Under the pieces are notes generated by a model, which worked only from the letters and a program-made list of their open reading frames with translations, had not been told where the DNA came from and searched no databases. From Acorus gramineus (taxonomy: Eukaryota > Streptophyta > Magnoliopsida > Acorales > Acoraceae): a stretch of 64,000 nt of DNA. Position 1 is the stretch's first letter; each line of letters opens with the position of its first letter. This document shows, one piece after another, positions 1 to 12,700 of this stretch. The stretch spans positions 17,914,895 to 17,978,894 of the forward strand of contig CM060853.1 in assembly GCA_030737835.1 (NCBI GenBank), given 5' to 3'. The translations under genes were made by a program, and so were the position numbers.

Positions 1-510
1 TAAATATATATTTATATTATATTAATTGATGCGCCGTTACACATGAATTATTATTATCAATTTTTTTTTAACTCAATCATTTATATTAAAACATGTTATC
101 ATAAATATTTTTATCTTAATTTGTTGATTGGAATGAAGGTGTTTTATTTTAATTTGATTTAATTCGTTCAATTCATGAAAAATGAGGGAACATAACATGT
201 TGAGGTGCAATTGAAATCATCAATTAACAAAGACATTTTTCAGCCAGTTCACATTCTTATTGCATTGTTTGTATTCAATTATTTAAAATGGCAATTTAAA
301 ATCAATTATTATATGATCTTTCACTCATTTATATGACTATTTTCTCATGTTCAAGATCCCCATAGCCACCCTTAACTGCTCATCCTACCACTTGTTCCCT
401 TGCAAAACTATAGACACCAATAATGGCATTAGCTGCTGCAAATCAGGAAGTTGGGAGAATTGTTAGAAAAAACTAGCACGATCTATACTTCATAAATTAT
501 ACTTTATGAT
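1..510. other. AT-rich 3' flank of the SEND1-like gene
   Basis: No coding signal is visible. The stretch is strongly AT-rich and lies downstream of the stop of the minus-strand endonuclease gene, so it should hold that gene's 3' UTR and polyadenylation region. No repeat structure was recognised. Confidence 0.5.
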
Positions 511-3500
511 TCAGTCAAGGTAGATATCTCCCCTGATACTGTCTAAAAACAATCTTAACTCTCGCGCCTTCTTCTCATGTTCAACAGACTCATCACTCTC
601 AGATTCACAAACATCAATTACATCAACAGGAGGAGCAATGGATTCCTTGTATTTGGCAACCTTACAAGCTCGAATAGGCGGAGATGGAGTCAATAAATCG
701 ATGACTTCAACCTCGGCGTTTATTGAGTCGACATTAATATCAGCATCAACGTTTCTCGGGAAATCTGGACTGGAAGGTTTTTCGGAGTCGGGCATGAAAT
801 TTTTGGCCTGTGATTGTATGCTAATCAACAATCCTTGGAGCTGGAGATCGACTTCATTCATGGCGGCTTTGCCTGATGACTTCTTCTTCCCACCAGGTTT
901 TCTGACCCGCTTCTTGGGCTCGCCCTTCCTCGCCATGAACTCTGTTATCTTCTCTGGGCAAGCACTGACAAAATCATTCAAAAAATTGGATTCTCACTAA
1001 CCATATGCTTTATCATTCAAAATAAGAGGCATGCATGTCTTTGAATGAGTTTGGCATTTAAACTGCCATGCATGGAATAAAAATTGGCAAGGAGTTTTAG
1101 AGAAACAGACATAAAAATGACTACTCTATAAATGTAGCATTATCAATCACCAAGGCCTATAATTTAAAATATCGACTAGTGTACAAAGGTCATGTCCGGG
1201 TTGAAGCATGGATTTCATAACCTCAACTGTTGGCTTCATCTAAATTACATTTAGCTCTTCCAAAGCCCTTCTAACAATCTATCCTGATCAATTACATCTA
1301 TTATAGGTGGATCATCTCTACTTCCATGTATACGTGCCACGTTCCAAACATAAATTCTATTACCCTCTATATATACACACACATCTTTATTACATACTGC
1401 AATTCATTCCTATGTCTTTCCCTTTCTGGTTTGCCCCACATTCCTTAGATATAAACAGATATTATAGAATACCCAAGGATAAAAAATTTATTTTATATCA
1501 TAAGGTATCAAACATATAGGTTTATACTGTTATTACCATTCAACCAGATCAGCGGGGACAATAGATGTATTGAGGCCATCAACTCCTTGCCAAGAAACCT
1601 CAAAATACTCTCTTCCTTGCAGTTTCCTCTCCTTTCTAATAGCAGATAGAGGACAGGTGACCGGCATCTGTAAAAAATTGAAAAACCAGGCATTGAGGTT
1701 TAGCACAATGTGCCGAATTTATCTATTTAAGGAAGTAGACATACAGATAAAGCACCAGTAATGGGCATATAAAATACCTTGTGCAATGCAACATTGTCTC
1801 CAAATTCTGATGATGTGGAACACAGGTTAGCAAACCGTCTCAAATCTCTTTCAGCTATCTTAGGTAGAATATACTCATCTGCAATAAGCAAGCCATTGAT
1901 AGGTCATAAATTTCACATGCCTATATACTTATGAACCAGAACATTTTTAACCTATATCTATAGATGCACATCTTGATGAATATGGGCAGTCCTTACATAT
2001 GAATGCTATGATGTGTGTGCTTGAAAGGTAAAACTTACCTGTTTTTTCAGGACTCCAATCAAAGTACTTTGCACATATTTGACGAAGTTCAGTGCGTAAA
2101 AATGGATGTGGAGCACATACTCTACAAAAATAAGGTGTGGATGCTCAGTCTGTAATTTTATATAGCAGAAAGCAAGATTTAGCTAATGTCTCTTTAGACG
2201 GGTTTGGTGACAGATTAATTAAGATCTTGCCAAAAAGAAACATTTCCAAGGTTTGATATTTTCTATGAAAAAAATGTTCCAAGTGCACCACATGTCTTTT
2301 AGTGTTAGAACTCGGGATTAAAATCAACTTGCATTTGATGTATTACTCTTTACCTCTGAACTGCTTCCGAGTCTGGTGGGTGACATTTTGGCTTCAGGTA
2401 TGCATTGATCACGTGCAGGAATTGATTGGTTGATATTTTATTTTCTTCGTTCACTATAAAACTCATCATTCAAAGGCAGCATGTCAGCAACAGAGTATTT
2501 TAGATGATATGAGTTCTCCAACTATCAACTAATTGTATTTGAACTGAACAATTATCATAAGTTCACAGATAACAAGTCTCCAGATGTTTGGGACCGTTGA
2601 TCGAATGAAATTTGAAGAAGAAATCAAACAATTTCCCGGGAATTCAAAATACAAAAATTCATGTGGGACAGTCACGGTAGAAATAAGGATTTCATGCATA
2701 AAATGAAAACATACACAAGCCCGTGAGTAATAATGCTGAATTTGATACTTGGATGATTAAAGGCTTTTTTTTTAAAAAAAGAGACCGTATTGACTTCAGC
2801 AGAAGTGAAAAACACCTATGCCAAAAAAAATATGAACCTCCTATATGTTTTATTATTAATAAAATCAATCATCTGGTATTAAATGACATAGCGAAATTGC
2901 TCATATTTTTACAATTTCCTCAAGATGGTAGCCATATGTGCGCTTTTACTGCCTTCATAGTTACACGGTACAAGGAAGCTAAAACGGGTCGAATCTTGAA
3001 AGAACCTTTAAAAGTTGTGCAGCTTACCATTGATTTCGTTGTGGACCAATTCATTCTCTTTGTTTGCGCCACATCCTGAAACTTGACTCAGTTTCTTTGT
3101 ACTAATTTTCTTCTTTACAATTGCATAACCTTCTGATGAAACCTCACGCAAGACATTATCATCCCCAATTGTTCTGACTACCTGGCATGCTGTCTCCTGG
3201 AGGAATGGAAGGGCAATACAACCAAATAACCAAACAGGCCTCATTCAAAGTTAAAAATTTGCATAACATGTAGCACTGAAATCATATAATACCACATGAA
3301 GATAAACTTCATATCTCAACTAAAGATTGGGTGTTCAAGAACATGTCTGCCCCCGTCCTCATAGCGGCTCTACTCAAAGTTGTTTGTTTGTTTATTTTTA
3401 TTGCTTTCCCACGGCATATCTAAAACAACCCAGTGTTTTCCATGTCCATTGTAGCAAATGCATCAACATACATTCTATTCTCCAAAACAAGTTATATATG

Positions 3501-6500
3501 TTAACAATGCTTTCCATTTTGGGAACGTTTAAATATCAGAAATTTCTTAGCTGCATTTCCTAAACATTCATCTTCCGGGATATCAATGTTTTGGTACAGA
3601 TGTCAATATTTGGAACTTGAAATTCCTACCCATCTCTATCAATGACAAGCTGGATTCTATGAATTATACACATTTATTAAGCAAAACTCTGATAAAAAAG
3701 GACAATCAAAGGCAACATGAAAGCAAAAGAAGATATAGATGGCATCACTTACTGGACCAAAACCATGAACTTTTTTGGAGTAGTCATTGCCAAGAAGAAG
3801 ACCAAGAGTGATCTGGAATCATGATTGTTCATAAAAATTCAACCCCACTACAAGTATCAAAGGAAAATGATGACATAGAAAGCATTAAGATTCCCAAACT
3901 CCAAAATCAAGTGAAACATAACATACCAAGGAATTCCTTCCAAACCCAAGTTTACTCTCAATATCAGCCATCTCGTAACAGATTACATAGCCACCCTCCC
4001 CTAATTCATCAGAGAATGATTGTGAGCACTGACAGAAGATTAACATCGTAGGTTATAGAATCTGTAAAAGCTTTCTAAAACCCAGCAGCTTGCTCTGAAT
4101 CGTAACAGGAATATTGAACCAAGATGACTTTACAAGTATATAATCAGAAAAGAAAAGCTTAACAACTCACCAAGGCATATGTCTCTGTAGACTGTCCTAG
4201 CACCAAAAAGGAAGACATCTGAATCTAAACTGAAACATCCATCCTGGAGAAGAAGATTGATATTACATTCCATATGATACAGGTTGAATATTGAATGAAA
4301 ATGTGTGAAAAAACTGTCTTACGCATAAGGAGGACGAGTTCAACAACGCACACTGTGCTTCAGCTTCCTCTATCCTGGACAAGAAAAGTAGGCAATTCAG
4401 CAAAGATACTTATCCAATTAGACTATCATATATATAAAACATCATTGATTGTAGTGAATGCAAAATTTCCATAGATGTTGCTTGTATCATTAAATTGGGA
4501 TCCCTCTCTAGAAGTTTAAGTATACCAATGATGCTTCCAACAAAGTGTGAATGCCCACTTTCAGATGGATAAAAAACCCTTACACCTTCTCCAGCCTTCA
4601 ATTTACTTACCCCCATCTTTCCAGCGTAATCTTAGCAATATTCTCTGATATTTTTTACTTATCTACAATATATAAATAGTAATATGAAAATTAAACCATC
4701 AAATCAATTGAAGTTGACATCAGTTACTCATATTTCTATACTATATGCAATAAGTGCAGATTTCTTTCTTCAGACAGCAGCAATCACATGTCTATGTTAA
4801 ATGCCTTCGCATAATGAATAGCATAACTGCACAGACTTGCCTGCACCATTTGTCAGATGAATTCTTTCCCATGCAAGGGAAACGTGACATACTTTCATAG
4901 CACACAGTTGTTCTAATGTCCAACTAGTCCACTTGAACTCCACCTATGAGTATATATAAGCCTTGTTTGGGTTACATCAAGTATGTAAATTTAAAAGAAA
5001 CTCCGATAATGAGTATATACCTGAAGAGTATATTATAGATTGACTAATGTTATAGGCTTACATGGCTATTTCCTATAATTTCAAGTCCTCTTCAATGGTA
5101 TGAAAGACAGAACCACCAAATAACTCAAAGATCTATAAATCTTACCAGATGTAGTGAAAAGAAAATTTCTAGCAAGTATACATACAGTTGAATGAGAGAA
5201 ATCAATATCGTAACTAAAATATCTCTTTAATAAAGCTTAAGATTATGATAAATTTGATTTCAAGTTCCATGGTGCTAATATAAAGGAACAATAAAAAAAT
5301 GCATTTTAATTTAGTAGTTCAGTCAATCAATGCATTATTTCATTCTCCTGAACTTCCACCAGGATTTATACAGTTGAATATAGAACAATTTGAGAAATAT
5401 GAGCCTGTTTATATGGGGCATATTGCGATAATATATATAAGTTGTTGTACTTTAAGAGATTACCCATCTAAGCATGGAATTCCAAGTGCCACTCCCAGAA
5501 CCTTTGCTTCTTTTATCATACATGAAAATTCAGAGCCCATGTTTCTCCGCAATGGAGGAACTTTCTGTAAATTTGTCTCATGGGTTGCCTGGCGTGATAA
5601 AAGATGAACAATCAGTGGATCACGTGTCATTAAAAAAAAAGAGAAATAGAAAGAATTGGGTAGAGCAGGAATACCCACTTCAGTGATTAAACCCAAGCGC
5701 CGTCTATAAGTAGACACTTTGATGCCAGGGATTGATCCATCTACAAAACAAACAGAATTCGACATTGAGCAGATGAATATAATCATTTTTCGATAAACAT
5801 GCCAACAATTCAGCCACATGAACCAACAGTCATATTTAGAATAATGATATAAACTATTTCCAATAAAAAAATGTTATATTAATAGTATCTAGGTAGCCGG
5901 TAATATCTGTAAATGAATATATTAGGAATTTGGCCTAACACATGAAAAAGCAAATTCAGACAGTACATCAATTATAGCAAGCTAAAAAATAAATTCAAAT
6001 AAGGATAAAAAGAAAACTGCATAAGTGATGAGCTCACAATTGGTCAGCAAGAAAATCAACCCACTCATCTAGACATCACAACATATAAGAACATTGAAAT
6101 ATATTCCTTTCCTAGAAAGCTAATTAAAAGTGAATTTAATGCAAAGGCATTAAAAAATCATTAAATTTTCCCATATTTCGACATCTAATTTCCGCATGTA
6201 TAAAAATTGCATAATTAGATGGTCCAACCGTTCATGAAAACCTGATGACTGTTCAATTAAAAATTCCCAACTATCATCGCACATTAAGGTAGAACAACAT
6301 CCTGAAAATTCTCATCTTCCTATATTAGGTGGAGTGACCATCCAAGCAGTTGCTTAGTTTCAGAAGATAAATAAAGCCAACAAAAGATATCAATAGAACC
6401 AACAAAGCATGCAATCGCCAAATGATTTATAAAACACTGATACATCAGAAATAAGCCAATTCCACAAGTTCAAATCAACAAGTTCACATATCAAAAGGAA

Positions 6501-7118
6501 ATCAGTGAACTTTAACCACTATAACGCTACCATTCCAAAAAAAAAAAAAAAAAAAAATGAAAACAAGCTCCACCCATAAGCATGTCTGCATTACAAAACA
6601 AGTAGCACAATGAATCAAGCCAACAAGGGAGAGTTTCAAAATACGACAGCACATTCATTTTATACACAAAAAAAAAAAAAAAAAAAAAAAACAGATACAT
6701 CCACAACATTAAACAACCCAAAAAGAAGCCAATCCACACAGCAAAGATTAAGAACCAAAACAGGGTAAAAAAAGAAGAAACCAAGGGTACCTGTGACGAA
6801 GATAACACTACAATTCAAGGCGATAAGGGCCCTGAGCCTGTGAAAGAGGTTCCTCAAGTAGACCTTCTCCTTCACACAGACATAACCTCTGCAGGCGGTC
6901 TGCAGTTGTACCATCCAACATGATAGATCCACACATACCCTCTTGTTCCTATAAAAAAAGAACACAAGACACACAACACTAGTAGTTTGTGAACAACATA
7001 GTCCAAGAAATCTGAAGAAAGAATGAAATGTGGATGTTGCAAGAACTCACTGGAGGTGATGGAGAGGTAGGGTTTGCTTGCAGGATTCCAAGATGTCCCA
7101 TAGATTCTTCACCCCCAT
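511..7118 (-). CDS. SEND1: Single-strand DNA endonuclease 1 (SEND1/GEN2-type XPG family nuclease)
   Basis: Structure-specific nuclease of the FEN1/XPG/GEN1 superfamily; plant SEND1 (GEN2) resolves branched DNA such as replication and recombination intermediates in the nucleus. Exons by descending coordinate: 7118-7051, 6948-6791, 5740-5679, 5564-5464, 4374-4323, 4243-4171, 4000-3927, 3812-3753, 3196-3028, 2453-2354, 2121-2039, 1878-1778, 1667-1537, 964-511. They total 1686 nt, giving 561 aa with all junctions GT-AG. The start MGVKNLWDILESC is the canonical family N-terminus, whose Gly2 is part of the active site. All seven acidic metal ligands seem present: D30 (VCVDLS), D76 (VTDGSIPG), E133 and E135 (IEEAEAQ), D154 and D156 (LDSDVF), D206 (GNDYS). 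A chromodomain-like segment (LQGREYFEVSW) sits in exon 13, and the acidic C-terminus ends in the family KARELRLFL motif. Oddity: after GNDYS the helix-two-turn-helix reads KKVHGFG, where relatives have a glycine (SQGV). The exon 3 to exon 4 junction is the least certain, with an alternative donor nearby. Confidence 0.93.
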
Positions 7119-7213
7119 CACTGAAAAAAGGAATCTGATAGCCAAAAAGGATAATTTTTTTTTTTTTAATGGGAAAATGAGAGTTTCAGAACTCCATGGA
7201 GGGGGAAAGCATG

Positions 7214-7244
<31 letters not shown>

Positions 7245-8130
7245 TGAATTTTAAATAACAGAGAATCCACTGTTAATTTCGTTTTCAGAAGAGTTTGGGG
7301 AAATGACAAAAAAACCCCGTGGAACTTTTGCTTCTGTGTGCAGATGAAGGGATGGTCCCCCGTGTCGGGGTAGGAGAAGTGCAGTGGGAAAAAAGAATCT
7401 TGAATATGATCGATATTTGAATAAGAAAAAATCACGGGGTGCTTATGCACTCACTCCATTTTTGTAGTATGTGTTATAACACATATATAAAATGTCATAT
7501 ACATATATATTGTGCTATTATAATATATGAATATTTATTATAGTATATGACATAAAAAAATTTATTATTTTTTTAATATAAAAAAATACACTAATATATC
7601 ACAGTATATATTTTACTATGTATTCTGATAGAAAAGTGTATTATTTAAAAAAAAAAAAAACAATGGTGTAGTATACATTACCCGTTGGGCAAAACTTAAT
7701 TTTGTATAAAACACCTCAATAAAAGTAGAAACCAGAAAGTTTTATTTTTATTTTAAAAAAGGCATAATTTTATTAAAATTAAAACAAATTTTTTAATTAA
7801 GCATGTTTTTTTTTCCAGAATAGTTAAGAAATATTTAACTTTTTTTTTTTTTGCAAAATCAAATTTTGTCTTCTATACGGGTCTTAAGTCTTATGGGCTT
7901 CTGCCCACCGTCTGTTCTGAACAATGTTGACTAATGTCTATCCAGTGCTAATAAGTGGATTACTATTGTACAAACTGTCTTGCCCTAGTCTGGACCATTG
8001 TGTACCAAATATATATTTTTTTTATAAAATTAATTATATGTAAATATTTATTATGAAAAAAGTGAAAAAAGTATAGAATTCTTGCTCATTTGAAAAATGT
8101 GTTATAAATCTATGTTATTATATGCATTCA
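7119..8130. other. Upstream region of SEND1 with long poly-A/T runs
   Basis: No gene is visible. The stretch is the 5' flank of the minus-strand endonuclease gene. A poly-T run near 7221-7245 and shorter A/T runs (7157-7168, 7648-7662) punctuate AT-rich sequence. The promoter should lie in the first few hundred bases, but I see no clear TATA motif that I would commit to. Confidence 0.4.
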
Positions 8131-8141
8131 ATTCCACGGGC

Positions 8142-8495
8142 AAAATTATATTGGAATTTTTATTTTTAAGTCTTTGTAAACATGTTTATTTAGGGATTGA
8201 TCTTTCCATTCTTCATATTTCTTTTCAAGTCCCGATATTCAACCGTAATTTGATTTTTAGTCCCCCCGTTAAACATCCGTCCATACACTGTTAATTTGTG
8301 AAATGTGATTTATTTTTAAGTTCCTGTAAACAATGTTATTTAGTGTTAAGTCCCTATAAACGTTTGACGGAGGGACTAAAAATCAAATAGACGGTTGAAT
8401 AAGATAACTTAAAAAGAAATATGAAGAAGTGAGAGATCGATTTCTAAATAGACATGTTTACATGGACTTAAAATTAAAAATCTCAATTATATTTT
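8142..8495. mobile_element. Foldback (long inverted repeat) element
   Basis: Two arms of about 130 bp (8142-8272 and 8366-8495) are imperfect reverse complements around a loop of about 95 bp. Matching landmarks include TTCATATTTCTTTT in the left arm against AAAAAGAAATATGAA in the right, and GATTTTTAGTCCC against GGGACTAAAAATC. Such a hairpin-capable, non-coding unit fits a MITE or foldback element. I could not fix a target-site duplication. Confidence 0.7.
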
Positions 8496-8704
8496 ATTTT
8501 CAATACAAGGGTTTTTATGTGTTATGAAAGTCTCACAAAGAGTAGATAGCACTAGTACTACACCAGTTGCTCCAATCTTATGATGCTCATAGTGAGAAAG
8601 TTGAAACCAACGTAGACCTATTTGATTGTGAATCCCCAAACCCAGATCGCCCAAAAGAGAGCTACCTTTTTGTCTTTGGGCTGACAAACAAAACATTATG
8701 GAAG

Positions 8705-9400
8705 ACTACCCCGTTTGATTGCACGCTTAGGATAACTTTTGATTTTTAAAAAACTGAAAAGGTAAAATTATACAGTCAAATAGGACATCTTTTTAATGAA
8801 TCAAAAGCTAGATTCATTGTAATTTTTTCCTCAAAATCTATGTTTTAAAAAACTCAAAAACAACGCTTTTTTGTCCGAATCGATTTTTTGAATTGAAAAA
8901 TAACTTTCTCTATGAAACATAGAGTTCATTTAGAAACATAAATTGAAAAGTAACTTTTACAATAAAGCTGCTTTTTAAGATGATTTTAGACATTGACTTT
9001 TTTAGGATGCTTTTTTTTAATTTAAGAATCAATATTTGAAAGAAGTTTAATGTTTGACAGAGAAAACTGTTTTTCAATTCAAAAAATTGATTCCGACAAA
9101 AAAAAAAACTTTTGTTTTGAGCTTTTCAAAACACAAATTTCGAAAGAAAAATTAAAAAGAATCTAGCTTTCCATTCTGCAAAAATCTTCCCTGTTTGATT
9201 GCACGATTTTAGCTTTTGAGTTTTTCAAAAAGCAAAAACGCACCCGAATGCGCAACGAAACAGAGCCATAAACAACTTTCAAATATTGATTCCTGAATTA
9301 AAAAAAAAATCATCCCAATAAAAATCAAGATCTAAAATCATCTTAAAAAAACAGCTTTATTCCAAAATCTATTTTTCAATATGTGTTTCCAAACAGATTA
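8705..9400. mobile_element. Complex nested inverted-repeat element
   Basis: The stretch contains several internally matching blocks. 8879-8915 is the inverted copy of about 9061-9100 (both around TTTTTCAATTCAAAAAA). 8931-9045 is the inverted copy of about 9268-9390 (shared AATAAAGCTG and AAGATGATTTTAGA). A 14-base direct repeat, GTTTGATTGCACG with one more base, occurs near 8711 and 9191. This looks like a rearranged or nested non-autonomous DNA transposon upstream of SEND1 and beyond the 3' end of the malic enzyme gene. Confidence 0.6.
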
Positions 9401-9776
9401 AATAAAAGAGCTTTGATACACTCAGTCAATTTTGCAACCCCGCCTGCAGTTTCATACATCGTGTAACGCGGTATACAGGACATAATTAACTGACTGAACA
9501 AAAAATAGCTATAGCTCATTCAACTGAAGAACAAAGGATTCAATGAAGAAACCCTACAAGGGTACATGATTTGAACCTCAAAACACATTATATGTCCTAA
9601 AGAAAAATAGTTACAATGCATCCCCAGATGAGGCACTGAATCTAAAAGAAAATGATGATATATATGGAATTCATTATTGGAAATTAATCTACGTATTGAT
9701 TGATAAATAGCCTTGGAAGGAGAAAAATTTCATCCCGAAGTCTCATCAGGGACCACCTATCAAGAACATATAAACC

Positions 9777-12700
9777 TCATTTTTCATGGACAAGGGGGCT
9801 GTAGATGGGGTACCACATATTCCTCGCGACATAGTCAATGGTTTCCTCCTGCAAAAGAATAAACAGATTTTCAAGTACTATACCCAAATCTCTGACGGGA
9901 TTAAATCTTAGTTTATCAGTCATACTCTAACCCCTCGTTTGGTTCACGAATTGCTTACCTTGGAAAAAAATAGTTCTATGTGAGTAGGAGAGAATTAAAT
10001 GTTCTTTTTATTTGCTATTTCTTCTTCAGTTTCAGTAATTTTGTCTCTCATGTTTACCTTATTAGAACATAGCAATAGTTTTGGATAAATAAGTATGAAT
10101 AAACTTTATTTGTCTTTTCTAGGTATAAATAATAAGGTTTATTCTAACTTATCAAGACATAACTATTACATCTTATTCATACTAAACATACATGTTTTTT
10201 GAGGAATATGCCTATTCTTCCATTATTCACTTGCTTATTCTCGAAACAAATGGGAGCTATGTTACAATCATGTATACTGGGTCTGAATTCCTACATGACT
10301 ATTTCAATCGTTTCTCAAGAAGTCATTTCATGCATCATGAGTTATTTTTCCTTTTAAATCAGTAACTGATAAAATAGGAAAATGGTATACAGACCTTTGA
10401 CATGTCCATGAGCTCTCTGGGTCCCACGTCACAACGTCCTTCGGCAAGTTCTTCAGCAACAGCTGCGCGAACAACTGCTGCTCCAACTTCAGTTGTGATG
10501 TGCCGAATTCTGTTTAAGAAACAATGTGAAAATTGTTTGGTTTCCTTTTCTTCATATTGAAAGGTGTGTGTTAGTTCATTTTCACAGATTCATAACCAAT
10601 ATGCTAAGCTAAGTTATAAATTAAGCTCAGTAAAGTTGTCTCTCCGAGGGTTGTTGCTCTCTGTTTGGTTTCAGGTTCCGGGCTCTCTTTTTAAATATCG
10701 CCCGAATCCCTTCCTTTCACAGAGAGGTTAAGGCAATACTAAACAAAAAAAAGCAACAAAAAAAAAGACAAAAACCGAGAACTTTCAGGACAATTTTGAC
10801 TACTGTTTTACTTCTTTTTTCATTTCTGAAGAGTTATCTTGATAATAGGCATCTTAAAAAAAACTAGTCTATGATCATGAGATCATCTCAAATGTGAAGT
10901 TCGGTTGTGAGGGATGTTACCTTGAGATCGAAGGGAAGATGATGCTAAGTTATAAATTAATGTAAATTATTTTTTCTTAGTCTATGATCATGAGATCATC
11001 TCAAACGTGAAATTCGGTTGTGAGAGATGTTACCTTGAGATCGAAGGGAAGATGATGCCTTTTCGGATATCTTCATCTGTGATGTAGGATGCAAGGCTGG
11101 AAACAGGAACCAACAAATGTAAGATATGCATTTGCAGGGGATGGAAGAATGTCAAAAAGTCGTTTCACATAAAAATAAATAAAGGGAGAAACAGTATAAG
11201 AGAGTGAAAGAATCAGAACAGGTTGAATTGATGATAATGCTGGTCCCATGGGAGATCTGACTGAGGGTCAGGTCTCTTCATTAGGTCCCCATCAGGCAAT
11301 AAAATTTTCTCGAATAGAAAATGCATCTTTGAGTTTGCCAATATATATCCTTCATCTTAATAGAAAAGCAGAATCCAAGCTAGTCAAGGGGGGGTAAAAG
11401 GAAGTTCATAAAAGGTATTTGCAACTCATACGTCCATGACATCATAACTACTTAACTAGTAAAATTAGAGCAGTGATATTTGCAAACAATATTTGCATCA
11501 CAATAATCCAAAAAAGAGTCCAGTTATACCATTCAGCAGCAGCCTGTAGCATCCCATCTGTTATTAACCGAGCACCTGAAAGAAGAGCTCCCAAACCGAT
11601 CCTGAAACACATACACTTCAATCAGTGATGATCAGTATTTGTGAATTTTAAACCATACCCAAGAACTAATACATACCCAGGAAACAGATACATGTTATTT
11701 GCTTGGTTGACATGACCCACTCTTCCATTGCCTACATCCAAAACAATTTGATCACCATACATATAGGTAAAAAGTATTTGAGAGATTTCAAATTGCAGGA
11801 AGTACTGACCCAAATCAACATCTGCAAATGGACTCCCACTTGCAAAAACAATCTTATCACCAGCATACTTGAATGCATCATCAGCGGTGCACTCAGCTGT
11901 TCGACACAAACAAAATTGGCAATAGTGAGTAAATGTTTTTTTCTCATGTATCCTTCATCATTTTTTGACAAAAAGGTTGGCCTTTGCCCTTGTATATTAG
12001 ATATAGAAGAGAGAAAACCCGAAACAGGAAGTACAATGAAACGTCCGATCAAAAACAAAAAACAAAAAAAAACAAAACTCCACCTAGGCAAGACAACAAG
12101 AGTAGAAGAGAATTCTACAAAATGGTGCCCCACCCAACCCAAATGAAATGGCAAAAAAGACTATCCCTGAACGAGTACGCGCCCGTCCCACCCTACCCAA
12201 ATGTAATCACGTAAGGAAAGAAATAGATTACCATTCATTGTGGGGTTTGACATTGCAAATATTGCAGGACATGGAGAATCCGAATCTCGCATAGCCTCAA
12301 GCACCTAAAGTTTAGCATATGATCAAGGAGCTTGCATTAATGAAAGAACAACCAAATATAAGGAAGAAGCACATGTTACCACATTGACAAACTTCACAAT
12401 GACTGAAAAAATGCACCTTTTTATACATGCAAACTCAATATATTTATATATCACATAATAATAGAACACAAATGTATCCAAGTGTAACAGCAATATGATG
12501 AAGTCAATTCAATATATTTCGATCTCAAGGAATAGATTGCATTAACACAGCTAGAGAGGCATCATATTAAATGATTTCATGCAGATGCAAGGTCAAGCAT
12601 TATAATATAGTAACACTCACCTGCTTGTTGAAAATACCGCCAACTCCAGACAACCCCAAAAGCACATCTGGCTTCACCCTTTTTACCTATTCATTCAGAG

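Noticed and set aside
638-1000. 120-codon plus-strand open frame
   Set aside because: It is antisense to exon 14 of the SEND1-like gene; open only because of the coding strand opposite.
4410-4616. Minus-strand frame with protein-like composition (MGVSKLKAGEGVRVF...) inside SEND1 intron 4, and a second fragment in the same frame at 4943-4805
   Set aside because: Composition looks coding-like, but no family was recognised, a stop lies between the two pieces and no splice structure joins them. Possibly a captured gene fragment; a protein search would decide.
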